Part shown: piece after piece, positions 6,539 to 16,363 of the stretch
Numbering within the stretch: position 1 is the first letter of the stretch
Layout of the letters: each line of letters starts with the position of its first letter
Program-made: the position numbers and the translations under genes
Notes under the pieces: generated by a model
Told to the model about the DNA's origin: nothing
Seen by the model: the letters and a program-made list of their open reading frames with translations, nothing else
Database searches by the model: none
Virus record (IMG/VR): IMGVR_UViG_3300033153_003115
Coordinates: 1-46,664 of that record
Length of the DNA: 46,664 nt
Reading direction: 5' to 3' (one strand)
DNA from: a virus

Positions 6539-6774
6539 TGACGCAACATATGCCATTAAATAAAAAGTACCAACTTGCAAATTACGTTCTTGAAGGTGAA
6601 TCTTTTTCTCAAGTAGCAAAACGTTTTGAAATATCAAAAGCAGGGGCGGCTAAAATCTTTAAAAAGATGAAATATAAAGTTTTCCCACTTTTATATGAGC
6701 GTGATAAATTAGGTATTGATATGGATTGTATCAAAAGTTTAAGAAAAGCATGGAGTAGAGTTAAGGGTTTTTAG
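6535..6774 (+). CDS. Small helix-turn-helix protein
   Basis: 79 residues, last gene of the rightward operon. Residues 8-45 (KKYQLANYVLEGESFSQVAK, then FEISKAGAAKIFKKM) fit a homeodomain-like helix-turn-helix in which the second helix begins at S-K-A-G-A-A. The start overlaps the HNH-like stop; ATG at 6535 or 6538 are both possible. It may control late gene expression, as last-of-operon DNA-binding proteins in lambdoid phages do, but this is inferred from position only. Confidence 0.6.
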   Translation: MMTQHMPLNKKYQLANYVLEGESFSQVAKRFEISKAGAAKIFKKMKYKVFPLLYERDKLGIDMDCIKSLRKAWSRVKGF

Positions 6775-6847
6775 TAGTTATGTCAATAAGTTAAGGTTGA
6801 TTTATTGATTTTTGAAAGTAGACGATTTTTAAACAAAGGAGGTATTT

Positions 6848-6883
6848 ATGCAGGGGATTAACAAAGCCCCTTACAAAAATTAA
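6848..6883 (+). CDS. Possible 11-residue peptide
   Basis: An ATG with a perfect AAGGAGG site six bases upstream opens an 11-codon frame. It overlaps an AGGGG/CCCCT mini-hairpin. It may be a remnant or a leader; nothing large follows on this strand. Confidence 0.25.
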   Translation: MQGINKAPYKN

Positions 6884-6902
6884 AATTAAAAAGTAGATTA
6901 TG

Positions 6903-6973
6903 CAATCCCCGGCTACACTCAAAATTTAATAGTTTTTAAAATTGGTATACAAAAATATAACGGCCGGGGATTG
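6903..6973. terminator. Inverted repeat between convergent operons
   Basis: CAATCCCCGGC (6903-6913) and GCCGGGGATTG (6963-6973) form a perfect 11-bp stem with a 49-base AT-rich loop, ending 9 bases short of the tailspike stop. It lies exactly where rightward early and leftward late transcription meet. T-rich stretches follow on both strands a few bases later, so a bidirectional terminator is likely. The long loop is unusual. Apart from the small ORF at 6848, the rest of 6775-6902 shows no gene. Confidence 0.5.
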
Positions 6974-6982
6974 TTTACGCTT

Positions 6983-9121
6983 TTAATTAAGGTCAACCCA
7001 TGTCGTTGTTCCAGTGTTAAGCCTTAATTTATTAGTCGTAGTGTTGTAATATAGACCACCCTCCCAATAATCACCGGATGAAAAGGTGGGGTCTGCCGCT
7101 GCTTTTGGTGGCATTATAACGGCTTGCTCTCTGTAGTTGTCTCCTAATCCAGCTTTTGTCACAAACCCAGCTTGAACCCAATCAGCTTCGAGGAAATTAG
7201 CCCCTGCAACTGGATCGTATAAAGAAGTTTCAACGCCTGTTAACGGGCTTATTGTTATTCTAATACAACCTTGCGTAACCACGTTTGCGGTAAAAGTTCC
7301 TGAACCCGTTGTATAACAGTTAATTAGAAAATATAGCGACCCATCTGCAAAATTACTTACACCCATTGTTCCGCTTGAATCTGCAACATCAGCGCCCAAC
7401 CATTGTAATATAGAATTTGTTTGCCCTATACCTGCTTGTCCTGTCCCGACTGATAGAAGTTGAGGAACTACGCTACCTATTGACGATAAAGGTGTGGGCG
7501 TTGTTGCGTTTGTGCCCCCCATTAAGATCTGAGCGTTATTCTCGGCATTGCCGATATTTATTAATGATCTTTGAGTTTCTACGCCTGACCCTGTAAAAGT
7601 AGCGCCTGCTCTGATAAATTGAATACCTGAGAATATTGGTGCGCCTCCTGAGCCTGAAATAATATCAATATTCCCATATACGTTGCAACTTGATACCGAT
7701 GTTCCTGGCACTCTAATCGCCATTGAGTTAGGCGTGTTTGTACCGTCCATTGTCCCTGAAAAATGTCTGACTGACTCAACCGTTCCTATCTGATAACCAG
7801 TACCACCGTTTAAAGTTGCTGATCTTTGATCATAAAATAAACCCTCTGTATCACTCCAAGCGCCATCAATTGAACAACCACCGGATAATTGGTAGATATC
7901 TGCATCAACTGGCTTTAAAGTATCAGCACCAGCCGAAACATATTTATTTAAGAATACATACCCGGCCTCAATAAAGACATTGGACCCGATTTGCGGGGAG
8001 TAGCCATCTGCTGCATATGTGGCAGATCCAAAACCGTTTTGTGAACTTTGAGAGTTGTTGAACATTAAAATAGAGTTGCCGGTGCCTGAGTGTATGCCTT
8101 GTTGATAATTAATCGTAAACTCTGAATTTTCAATAACCATGTTTGCATGATCGGTATTTTGATTTTCAGGACTACCTGAATAAAAACCAAACCTGGCATT
8201 AGATACAACACAATTTCTAATAGTTAGCATTCTCATTAATGACGATTCAACAACACTATCTAAATTGCCGATATAAAAACCAGCTAATGCGACATCCTCT
8301 GAAGTTGTATAACTGAATGTTGGCCTCCCAAGTATACCAATATTTTCGAATACGAGGTGGAAATTAGGGTTTGAAGGTGTTCCCGTACCGCCTTTTATCT
8401 GGATAACTGGGAGTTTTGCTGTAGAGTTCCACATTAAGGTATAGCCAGCACCCCCAGCACTTGAACGAATTGTTAAAGGAGCATCTGAATATATTTTACC
8501 CGAATGAGTACCGTCAACCACAAGAGTGCTTTCAGTCGCGTATGACTTACCAGCTTCAGGCATTGGCAAATATACAGCCTGTGCAGTCCTATTGCCTCCT
8601 GTTGCATCGTCACCTTTCAATAGATCAAAGCAAGCCTGGATAGCTTCATAATCATTTGTTGCGCCATCACCTTTAGCACCAGCCCACCTTACATTAACGG
8701 TGCTGTTATCCCATAGCCTTACCCATGCACCAGTTGCACCTGTTAAATCTACGTCAAGTGCAACATAAAAAATTGATTTTGTATCTGCAGCAACCTCTGT
8801 TGTTAAGTTGGACGGGTCCCACTGGAAACTCCAATATTGATTTTCGACTGAAGAATAATAACCCGTCACGTGGACAACTTGCCCGTCTTCAGGAGTGAAT
8901 GTTATTGCTCGTAAATCTGCTATACTGTCTACAGATTCAGCTTGTGTGAACTTTTCCTGAAACCACTCAGTCCATTTATAAACATTTCGCATCCAAGTGT
9001 TGAAAGTTCCGGAAGCTGGCTTGTTTTTTAATGGAAACCCGTCGCCTTCTTGCTCCGTCGTAATTCCCTCAACATTGGTTTCGTTCTCGTCCCATTTCGG
9101 AAGCTCTGTAGGTTCTGCCAT
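6983..9121 (-). CDS. Tailspike with pectate-lyase-type beta-helix
   Basis: 712 residues. Residues 1-60 (LPKWDENETNVEGI, then FNTWMRNVYKWTEWF) look like the virion-anchoring head common at the start of phage spikes. Residues 147-162 (AGAKGDGATNDYEAIQ) are the signature that opens the right-handed pectate-lyase-fold beta-helix, and about 160-600 is G/N/S-rich repetitive strand. The C-terminal piece (about 660-712) ends with GGLYYNTTTNKLRLNTG, a small cap seen on many tail proteins. It likely binds or cleaves host surface polysaccharide. No signal peptide. It is the last gene of the late operon; a 12-codon frame (9165-9127) supplies its AAGGAG site. Confidence 0.8.
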   Translation of the reverse strand: MAEPTELPKWDENETNVEGITTEQEGDGFPLKNKPASGTFNTWMRNVYKWTEWFQEKFTQAESVDSIADLRAITFTPEDGQVVHVTGYYSSVENQYWSFQWDPSNLTTEVAADTKSIFYVALDVDLTGATGAWVRLWDNSTVNVRWAGAKGDGATNDYEAIQACFDLLKGDDATGGNRTAQAVYLPMPEAGKSYATESTLVVDGTHSGKIYSDAPLTIRSSAGGAGYTLMWNSTAKLPVIQIKGGTGTPSNPNFHLVFENIGILGRPTFSYTTSEDVALAGFYIGNLDSVVESSLMRMLTIRNCVVSNARFGFYSGSPENQNTDHANMVIENSEFTINYQQGIHSGTGNSILMFNNSQSSQNGFGSATYAADGYSPQIGSNVFIEAGYVFLNKYVSAGADTLKPVDADIYQLSGGCSIDGAWSDTEGLFYDQRSATLNGGTGYQIGTVESVRHFSGTMDGTNTPNSMAIRVPGTSVSSCNVYGNIDIISGSGGAPIFSGIQFIRAGATFTGSGVETQRSLINIGNAENNAQILMGGTNATTPTPLSSIGSVVPQLLSVGTGQAGIGQTNSILQWLGADVADSSGTMGVSNFADGSLYFLINCYTTGSGTFTANVVTQGCIRITISPLTGVETSLYDPVAGANFLEADWVQAGFVTKAGLGDNYREQAVIMPPKAAADPTFSSGDYWEGGLYYNTTTNKLRLNTGTTTWVDLN

Positions 9122-9177
9122 AGTTACTCCTTTTCCTTCTTCAACTCTTTAATTATATCTAACATTTTAATAGTAGC

Positions 9178-10605
9178 CTATTTTAAAATTGCACTATTTA
9201 AATCAACACTACTCGCACTTATACCTGTCGCCGCTGTTGGTAATGTTACCGTAATACTATCTAAACCAGTTTCAACACTTGAATCTGTAGCGGTACATGT
9301 ATCTGTAACAGTTGGTAATACTCCTGAAACTGTAAAAGATTCTATTTGCTCATCCCACGTACCATCATCGGGTGTTACTGTGTACGCATTTGAAGAAACA
9401 ACACCTGTAATAGTACGCCCTGCTTCCGCTGTTGCTATGCCAGTATAAGTAGCGGGAGATGTTGATTCTTTGTCTGCTTCAAGCACTACTGCCGGATTTG
9501 TGCTTGCTTCACCTATTGTAATCTCAAAACCTGTTTCGTTAACAACACCATCAACATCAATAACGAAAACATAAGCCGTACCTGTCAAAGATCCTACGTT
9601 GCCTGTAACAGTAATAGAACTTGTACTCCATGCTGTAGGTGGCTGTATTTCTTTTATAGTGCATAAGGCATAATCAGCGTTATTCCCGATTTCAACTCTT
9701 GCCAAAGTATTATCGATGTAATAATCATCAAAAAAAACATGCTCGTTCCCATCTGACGTTCCGCCATATGTTTCTTCAAACCCTAAATACTTCCACCTTT
9801 TAAAATATGTTTCACCAGAATCTCTTGTTTGATACGCTGTGCGAGATAAGATAAGTTTACCGTCTATCCATATTTGTATTCGCCCGTCTGCTACTCCCGG
9901 CGTAGAATCGACATACTCCATTTGTACTTGATGCCATACCTGCCCTGCGAGATCAGTTTCAAACTCTCCCCACCCCATCTTGCCTGGGTCAACAAAGCCG
10001 GGATCTGGATGATCAAAGATTTCATCAACCCAATTTGTACCCGTTATAACAGGTTCCCAATCAATTGATGTTCCACCTGATATATCTTCAATCGCCGTAC
10101 TTACGTCATAACCTTCAAATGTGACCCTAATATTTTCCATGGGAACACCAGAAGTAGACCACAAGCGAAGGAACTTAGTATTGTTTGCTATATGTCCCGC
10201 AAAATCAGTTCCCGTAGGAAAATAAAACCAGTATTGTCCATACCATGCTTGACTATCCGCCCCACCCGTAAAGGCGGCATTGTTGTCAACAAGATCATCA
10301 GTAAAATTATAGTCTACTGCGTAAGTAGAATTTGAATTTCTTTGATTATTTGTTGTAATATCATCGGTTTGTAAATCATTTGTAGTTGACCATGTTCCAA
10401 CTGTAGCGGTAGTATCACAAACACCATCTTCAAGGTTATCCCATGCTACCGGGTTGGCGGTTGGTTTAGATGTAAAATCTGAAGCGCCTGAAGATATCGT
10501 AACCGATGCGCCGTGTGTTACGCTACTTACACTATTAATAGTGGGTGTTGCGAGTGTATTACAAGGTATTAAGCATAATAGTATTAAACATAATAGTTTT
10601 TTCAT
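9178..10605 (-). CDS. Exported ConA/lyase-fold protein with Ig-like tail
   Basis: 475 residues. Residues 1-20 are a textbook Sec signal (KK, a leucine/isoleucine/cysteine core, then NTLA before the mature start). Residues 45-310 form a concanavalin-A/polysaccharide-lyase-like beta-sandwich: YGQYWFYFPTG, then VWHQVQMEYVD, GRIQIWIDGKLI and VFFDDYYIDNTLARVEIG. The last 150 residues are two Ig-like or Big-type modules rich in T, V and S. A signal peptide is odd for a phage fibre. The start ATG overlaps the stop of the upstream gene (ATGA), so the signal is not a mis-called start. It may be a secreted or periplasm-directed glycan-binding or depolymerase protein. Confidence 0.65.
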   Translation of the reverse strand: MKKLLCLILLCLIPCNTLATPTINSVSSVTHGASVTISSGASDFTSKPTANPVAWDNLEDGVCDTTATVGTWSTTNDLQTDDITTNNQRNSNSTYAVDYNFTDDLVDNNAAFTGGADSQAWYGQYWFYFPTGTDFAGHIANNTKFLRLWSTSGVPMENIRVTFEGYDVSTAIEDISGGTSIDWEPVITGTNWVDEIFDHPDPGFVDPGKMGWGEFETDLAGQVWHQVQMEYVDSTPGVADGRIQIWIDGKLILSRTAYQTRDSGETYFKRWKYLGFEETYGGTSDGNEHVFFDDYYIDNTLARVEIGNNADYALCTIKEIQPPTAWSTSSITVTGNVGSLTGTAYVFVIDVDGVVNETGFEITIGEASTNPAVVLEADKESTSPATYTGIATAEAGRTITGVVSSNAYTVTPDDGTWDEQIESFTVSGVLPTVTDTCTATDSSVETGLDSITVTLPTAATGISASSVDLNSAILK

Positions 10606-13349
10606 ATTGCCTCAATTACCACGGAGATTATTGACTGATCTGCACCGGTGTTTGGTGTTACTGATTCTGTTACGCTATTTTCAAGAGATATATAATCTTC
10701 ATACCATCCCGCCATCCTACCCGATACTAAAGCCGTTCCCTCTATTTCTGTCATTGTACCATCTGCGGGGTCGGACAATAGAGCTATAGTGTCATCACTA
10801 CCGTACGCTATTAACAACATGGAATTTGCTGGTACGTCAACCGCCGTACTTGATATAGTCGTTGTTGGAGATTCTACAAATGTACTTGAAAAAACAGACG
10901 TTGAAAACGTACCCGAAGTTTTTGAGCACCTAAATACAAAGCCACCTTTATCACTTGATCCCGCTGACGAAAAAGCATAACTGCCGGATTCACTTGAAGC
11001 TATCTTTTTTAATACAGACATTCGAGAACTTGAAGAGGTTTGGGACGTAATCAAAGTAAAACCGTCAAGACCTGTTAACGGTTGGTCAGTATCATCGAAA
11101 ACAACCGCCCCTAAAAATTCCCCGTCTGATATGCCCGCAGGCGGAGCCAATGTTAATGTGGTGTTTCCCACAACCGCCGAAGACACTCCCGTAGATCCAT
11201 ATGTTACTGTTCCGCCACCACCGACCGATGGTGTATAACTCTGCCTAAATAGCATCATTAACATTGCGGGGTTTTCTTGTATTATCAACAGAGGTATACT
11301 ACCCGATTGTAGTACAGGTAAAGATAAAGCTGAATTATCTCTTGTTATTGAACCAGTAGGCGCTGTTGCGTCAAAACTCCCATACATATACCTTGCCTCA
11401 ACTACTGTACCTGTTGTATGCGTTAATTGTATTGTTGTCGCATTTAATACAGCACCGGATGCCGCAATCCAGTTGGGTGTAATAAGAGTCCCTATATTAA
11501 CATCGAAACCGTCACCACCAGTTATAGTATCGCCATAGTAAAGCCCCATATTAACATTTGTTAACAGGTTACTTACTCTACTGATTGTGTTAGCTGTCGG
11601 TGATTGATAGTCTGTGAAAATACCTTCCTGATACCCAGCCCATCTTGCAATTCTTAAACCTGCTTGAGTATAATTGGTTCCTGATATGTGTCCTGGTACT
11701 GATTCAGCAAAATCAATTACCGTACCAATTCCCTGAAACAACCCTTCGTTGAAATTTTCTGTTTTCCAATCACTTGTTTGTGTCCAATCAGCATCGGTAA
11801 CTGTAAAACCTGAGTTTGTCCACCTACCATGTAACATAACAAAAGAGGGGAGAACACCCGTTCCAGAATAGGTGATGTCTGTTCTGATTTGATCAGTCAT
11901 GAACGCGATTTCAGCAGCTTTGTAGCCTGTTATATCTCCGATACAATCGGTTTCATCTTGCCACCATATAAAACCGTTTAAGACACCACCAGAAGCTGCA
12001 GTAACCCACGCCAGAAAAGTATCGTAGTTGTCCGATGGATTTACCGCATTTGACCACCATAAAAATAATGGGCCTAAATCATTTTTCTCCATTAGAGCAG
12101 CACCGCCAACAGAGTAGTTCACAACTCCGGCAACACAACCTAAATCTGAAGATATCTGATTAAGCATATTAGTATCACCCAAACCAGTGACCGTAACCCA
12201 TGCTGTACCGTTAAACTTTCTTGTCTGATCAGACGGTGTGCCTGTGCCCTCTGTACCCATTCTAAACGGGTTAGATTGACCACCTTCCCCCATCAAATAC
12301 CCAACACCATAATTATTAGATGTTACGTCTATTATCGGAGGATCATTACTCTTACTTATCTCAAAATAATAATAAAAGCCTTTTGGTATACCTGATAAAG
12401 TTCCAGACCATACACCACCTGCTACTGATTGACCTGTTAGTGTATTAGAAAGATTACCATTTACGAGTACAGGTTGGTCATCAGATTTTCTTAATACACG
12501 TACTATTGGATTAGTTAAAGTACCTGCATATGTACCTGTTAATAATTGACTAAATTGACCATTTGAATCATAAGGATTTACTATACCATCAATAGCAGGT
12601 TCGTTAATTGTAATAGCGTTTGGTATTATACCTGTATAAATTTCTTCTACGTCATCTGTTGTTAATGCTCTATCCCAAAATGATACACGGTCAATAGGTC
12701 CAGTATGATAAAAAGGGAATGCTGTGAAACTGACACCTATATTTGTTTCCAAACCCGCCACTAAAGTAGTACCACCCAATGTAACATCAATTTCCAATAC
12801 ATTATCGAGCCATATTTTTAATGATGCACCATCTTTTACCCATGTTACATTGTAGTATACATCAGGAGATAGATTAGCCGCAATTTCTATTGTGTGTGTT
12901 TCTGTGCCGCCTTCTGTGGTATTAATTGTAAAATCTAAATTACCTGTGTTAAACCCACCAGCTAAAGCAAATTTATAAACTAAACCAGACGTAAATGGTA
13001 TTGTCCAAAATATATCGGTGTAAACAGTAGTATCATACATTATCCAACTCGTACCAGAAACATCGCCTGTAGTAATATTCTGTATAGCGGCGGCGTCAAC
13101 TGTCATGTATTGGTCAGTACCGTTGTAATCAACAGCACTATTGGCGTTTGAATCGTGGTCGACTGTGGAAGTTAACGGTGTTGTGCCTGCTATGGTGGCG
13201 TCGTAACCATTGGTAGAGCTATCCGCACGTCTTTCGTTGTCCGTTGTTCCTGATTGTCTCCAATCGGCTATTGCATCATCGTAAACTGCTGAATTTGAAG
13301 GTAGCGCAAAAAGTAAAACTAAAAGTATTGATAGAAATATTCTTTTCAT
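10602..13349 (-). CDS. Exported LamG plus SGNH (sialate O-acetylesterase-like) protein
   Basis: 915 residues. Residues 1-21 are a Sec signal ending SNSA. Residues 30-240 are a LamG/concanavalin-A-like lectin domain (WVKDGASLKIWLDN, then DRVSFWDRALTTDDVEEIY). Residues 245-350 look Ig-like. Residues 351-575 carry the SGNH/SASA esterase blocks: GEGGQSN with nucleophile S359, NYSVGGAAL, WWQDETD (462-468) and GHISGTNYTQAGLRIARW with candidate catalytic H554. About 690-915 is another beta-sandwich. It would remove acetyl groups from host surface glycans. The combination with an export signal is unusual for a tail protein. Confidence 0.7.
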   Translation of the reverse strand: MKRIFLSILLVLLFALPSNSAVYDDAIADWRQSGTTDNERRADSSTNGYDATIAGTTPLTSTVDHDSNANSAVDYNGTDQYMTVDAAAIQNITTGDVSGTSWIMYDTTVYTDIFWTIPFTSGLVYKFALAGGFNTGNLDFTINTTEGGTETHTIEIAANLSPDVYYNVTWVKDGASLKIWLDNVLEIDVTLGGTTLVAGLETNIGVSFTAFPFYHTGPIDRVSFWDRALTTDDVEEIYTGIIPNAITINEPAIDGIVNPYDSNGQFSQLLTGTYAGTLTNPIVRVLRKSDDQPVLVNGNLSNTLTGQSVAGGVWSGTLSGIPKGFYYYFEISKSNDPPIIDVTSNNYGVGYLMGEGGQSNPFRMGTEGTGTPSDQTRKFNGTAWVTVTGLGDTNMLNQISSDLGCVAGVVNYSVGGAALMEKNDLGPLFLWWSNAVNPSDNYDTFLAWVTAASGGVLNGFIWWQDETDCIGDITGYKAAEIAFMTDQIRTDITYSGTGVLPSFVMLHGRWTNSGFTVTDADWTQTSDWKTENFNEGLFQGIGTVIDFAESVPGHISGTNYTQAGLRIARWAGYQEGIFTDYQSPTANTISRVSNLLTNVNMGLYYGDTITGGDGFDVNIGTLITPNWIAASGAVLNATTIQLTHTTGTVVEARYMYGSFDATAPTGSITRDNSALSLPVLQSGSIPLLIIQENPAMLMMLFRQSYTPSVGGGGTVTYGSTGVSSAVVGNTTLTLAPPAGISDGEFLGAVVFDDTDQPLTGLDGFTLITSQTSSSSRMSVLKKIASSESGSYAFSSAGSSDKGGFVFRCSKTSGTFSTSVFSSTFVESPTTTISSTAVDVPANSMLLIAYGSDDTIALLSDPADGTMTEIEGTALVSGRMAGWYEDYISLENSVTESVTPNTGADQSIISVVIEAI

Positions 13350-13362
13350 AATTTAAAAACTC

Positions 13363-15816
13363 CTAATTGACATCAGCCTGCGCTACTACAGCATTAATAA
13401 TAGACGTACCACTAAAGGAAACGACAACAATATCTTTACCTGATGCGGTAAGGTCCACTGTTACACCGCCTATCGTGACTGTGTAATCTCCTGCTGTTTG
13501 CTCTGTCCATAAACCGATATACCTTCTATCCCCGGCGTTGGGTACATTGCTAAATGTAATAGTCACATTTTCATCTATAATCACATTGTGTTCTGATATA
13601 GATGCATCTATAACAAGTGTGCTGGTAATAACCGTGTCAGTGGTAAACGTTAAATCCGCTATTTCGTTTTCAGTTATATCACCGTCCTGCAACGTTGTAT
13701 TTTTTTCAAAAATTACTGTATCCGTTGACTCATCCACCCAAAAAGACAAAACAAAAGATCCCGCTTGTTGGATATAAAAAAGTAAATCAGAGTTTTCAGC
13801 GTCTTCAGCACCATCTATATATGGCCCTGTAATCCTACTCGTATATTTATCGGTTGCACCAGAACCCGGAGCATCTGAGTCCTGAAATGTTAAATTAGGA
13901 TCTGAGCCGGGAGCTAATGACAATCCATTTGAATCAATAGATGCCCCTGAATCTTCCACCTCTAATCCATCTGTCCCGGTGTATATTGGGATATTCCCGG
14001 CAACGGTTGGGGTTGTGCTTTTTACAATATTGTTTAAGTCGAAATCGCTATCGGTCATTGTTATCGTTCTTGTATTTCCGGTTGTTATTCCTGAAGCGTC
14101 AAAAGCTATTTGCCTTGTTACATCGGCGACATTCTGCACTCTAAATAAATTATCAGGAAATTCTACGCCACCAGAAGCTCCGCCACCACCCGCGGCAGTA
14201 GAAGGTATAAGGCCTCTCAAGTCTTCTGTTTCGATAACTGTTATTGTACCGGAATCTGCGGTTTGATATCTCATAGATAGCCTTGCTATTAAAAAACCTG
14301 TGCCCTTAAATTCACTTGGTATAGTATAGTTACTATGCTTGTTAAGGTCATCAACTACACCAATAGTTGTTGCGTAAAAACCGCCTGGTAAATTGATGAA
14401 TAACTGTGAATCGCCAGACGATTCAGAAACGCTACCCCAAATAATAAGTGAATAATAAGTATTGTTACTTCTTAATGTGGCCCCTGTTGAATCTTCATCG
14501 ATAGTGTTTAAATCAGTTATTCTATTATAAGCTGTTGTGTCGTCATTAACCACATATGTATGACTACCTGTTGCTGTATCAAAAGCAGGGTAGTTATGGT
14601 CATGCAATTGCAATACAGACGCAGAAGTTACCCCGATATCAACGTTGTCAATAGCTCCACCGTTAACGGTTATTGCTGGTGTTAACAAACCACCGCTGTT
14701 CCATGTCGCATGCTGGTGTCTAATCCAATGATTAACGTGTGCTAAGTGTCCCTGCTCGTCTGCACCCTCTAAGTGATCTGTCCAAGCATGCACTTTATAG
14801 GCCCCGTCTGTGTCAACCGATGGGGCACTCTGGACAAGTACGGTAGCCACAGGCACATGTTGAGCGCTTGGGAATCCTGCGGTACTCGCAGTTAAAACCA
14901 TTGTTGTTTCTGGAATAAAAACATAATTCATAGTAGGTGCTATATCTGACCCAACTGTCAAGCTTATTTCTGCGGCAGGAGTTGTGTCAATAATTTCAAA
15001 GCCACCATTGAAAAATAATGATAAATCGCCGCCGCCACTTTTCTCATAAGACAGAGTGACTGTATCTACGCCGTTGCTGGCTATAACTATGCTTGTGTCT
15101 TCCAGAACAGCGCCATTAAATATCTTAATAACACCGCTTGTATTTGTTCCTATACTTACAGCGACATCTATAGTTCCTGTAGTGGCGTTGATATTGCCCA
15201 TCGTCCCTACACCGATCATATAATTTGGCGATGTCGGGGGCGTTGTAATATAGTCTCCCGCTGAAGTTGCGGATAACCATAACTTAGCAACTGCGGTTTC
15301 TCCGAATGTGTTTTGGTTATTCAACAGTCCCCATCTTGTGATATATCCCCATGTTCCATCCTCTATTGTATGGGTAGCCCAGCCAATAGTTCCCAAGCAT
15401 TTAGCGGCATCATTAGCGATAGCAAGATCAACTGTTAACCCGCCTGTTGTTTCGCCTGATAGGTAGCATATTTTACCGTCTTGGATATCATCTCCGCTGT
15501 CATTATAAACACGAATCCAACCTTCTTGCCCCATTTGCTGAGACACATCAGGTTCATCGTTGTATGCCGTAAAAGCTTTTTTAACGCTGTCGTAATAAAA
15601 TAACCCTTCGGTGTGTGCTACGCCAGTCGTTGGAGTTAGTTTCACCGATACTGGATTGTATAACTCCGCTGTCATAGAATCCAAATCTATCCACGCATCG
15701 CCTTCTGTATATATTCCAGGGTTTGCGTTTTTTGCATCCTCAATATCGATACGAGCAGCTTGTGAAGTGTTAAAGCTAAGAGCTAATAGTAATATTACGG
15801 TCAATATCTTTTTCAT
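13363..15816 (-). CDS. Tail-type fibre protein carrying a Sec signal peptide
   Basis: 817 residues from an ATG at 15816 inside an ATGA overlap with the upstream gene, with AGGTGG as ribosome site; an in-frame GTG at 15828 is less likely. Residues 1-20 are a Sec signal (KK, leucine core, TSQA). The region that follows (GLFYYDSVKKAFTAYNDEPD, then GQEGWIRVYNDSG and GATHT-type turns) is typical of phage tail and baseplate-linked structural proteins. A G/T/S-rich long tail ends in repeated ITE/TFTTDTVI-like strands. A virion-type protein with an export signal is unexpected. Confidence 0.65.
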   Translation of the reverse strand: MKKILTVILLLALSFNTSQAARIDIEDAKNANPGIYTEGDAWIDLDSMTAELYNPVSVKLTPTTGVAHTEGLFYYDSVKKAFTAYNDEPDVSQQMGQEGWIRVYNDSGDDIQDGKICYLSGETTGGLTVDLAIANDAAKCLGTIGWATHTIEDGTWGYITRWGLLNNQNTFGETAVAKLWLSATSAGDYITTPPTSPNYMIGVGTMGNINATTGTIDVAVSIGTNTSGVIKIFNGAVLEDTSIVIASNGVDTVTLSYEKSGGGDLSLFFNGGFEIIDTTPAAEISLTVGSDIAPTMNYVFIPETTMVLTASTAGFPSAQHVPVATVLVQSAPSVDTDGAYKVHAWTDHLEGADEQGHLAHVNHWIRHQHATWNSGGLLTPAITVNGGAIDNVDIGVTSASVLQLHDHNYPAFDTATGSHTYVVNDDTTAYNRITDLNTIDEDSTGATLRSNNTYYSLIIWGSVSESSGDSQLFINLPGGFYATTIGVVDDLNKHSNYTIPSEFKGTGFLIARLSMRYQTADSGTITVIETEDLRGLIPSTAAGGGGASGGVEFPDNLFRVQNVADVTRQIAFDASGITTGNTRTITMTDSDFDLNNIVKSTTPTVAGNIPIYTGTDGLEVEDSGASIDSNGLSLAPGSDPNLTFQDSDAPGSGATDKYTSRITGPYIDGAEDAENSDLLFYIQQAGSFVLSFWVDESTDTVIFEKNTTLQDGDITENEIADLTFTTDTVITSTLVIDASISEHNVIIDENVTITFSNVPNAGDRRYIGLWTEQTAGDYTVTIGGVTVDLTASGKDIVVVSFSGTSIINAVVAQADVN

Positions 15817-16007
15817 ATTTTGTCCCACCTGCTGTCTAAAGTTTCATCCCACGCATCGTTAAGATTATCATTCCAAAAACTACCTTCCGGTAGCTCTCCA
15901 ATGATCTCTCCGAAAAAAAATCCTGTAAACGGAAAACCATCAAATAGTATTCCTGTAAACGGTATTCCTGTAAAAGCTCCCCCGGCTGCTCGCCTACGAC
16001 TTATCAT
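15813..16007 (-). CDS. Small protein with PFTG-type repeats
   Basis: 64 residues between two ATGA overlaps, so it is co-translated with both neighbours. Residues 10-33 repeat (I/F)-P-F-T-G (FTGIPFTGILFDGFPFTG) and the tail is tryptophan- and aspartate-rich (FWNDNLNDAWDETLDSRW). The repeats are hydrophobic but broken by G and P, so this is not a classic membrane helix. It may be a linker or adhesive peptide of the fibre. I do not know this family. Confidence 0.6.
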   Translation of the reverse strand: MISRRRAAGGAFTGIPFTGILFDGFPFTGFFFGEIIGELPEGSFWNDNLNDAWDETLDSRWDKI

Positions 16008-16351
16008 TCCGTTTCCCCTGCGTTAATAATTAATTCATATGTTCCGGCTGCTAATATAAAGGTAGCATCAGGGGTAATAGTTACTGAGTCAAATGAACCG
16101 TAAAAAGTAACGCTTTGCGAAACATTTTGAGTCGGTGTTATAGTTCCGTTTGAATCTGGTATTACAGGAACGGAGGAACCTATTCTGTTTGCTGTAATAG
16201 CTAAAGTTCCGGCTGTAGTGCCGGTAAATTCCATAGTTATTTCAACCTCTGTTAAATACTGCCCCCTGCGGTAATTGTCAAAATCGCCGGGAATGTTTAC
16301 CGTTTTTGCTGCGTTTAGCAATGCCTCTGTAAAAGTTACTATGTGTTTCAT
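16004..16351 (-). CDS. Small beta-rich structural protein
   Basis: 115 residues, threonine- and isoleucine-rich, with alternating strands (VEITMEFTGTTAGTLAI, then SVTFYGSFDSVTITPDATF). It looks like a single beta-sandwich or fibre-tip accessory. No signal peptide. Start ATG behind AAAGGAGC. It lies between the small exported protein and the PFTG-repeat protein. Function unknown. Confidence 0.65.
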   Translation of the reverse strand: MKHIVTFTEALLNAAKTVNIPGDFDNYRRGQYLTEVEITMEFTGTTAGTLAITANRIGSSVPVIPDSNGTITPTQNVSQSVTFYGSFDSVTITPDATFILAAGTYELIINAGETE

Positions 16352-16363
16352 AATTGCTCCTTT

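Noticed and set aside
9050-9448. Plus-strand frame of 132 codons
   Set aside because: It is antisense to the tailspike head and the ConA-like gene, with composition typical of a shadow frame.
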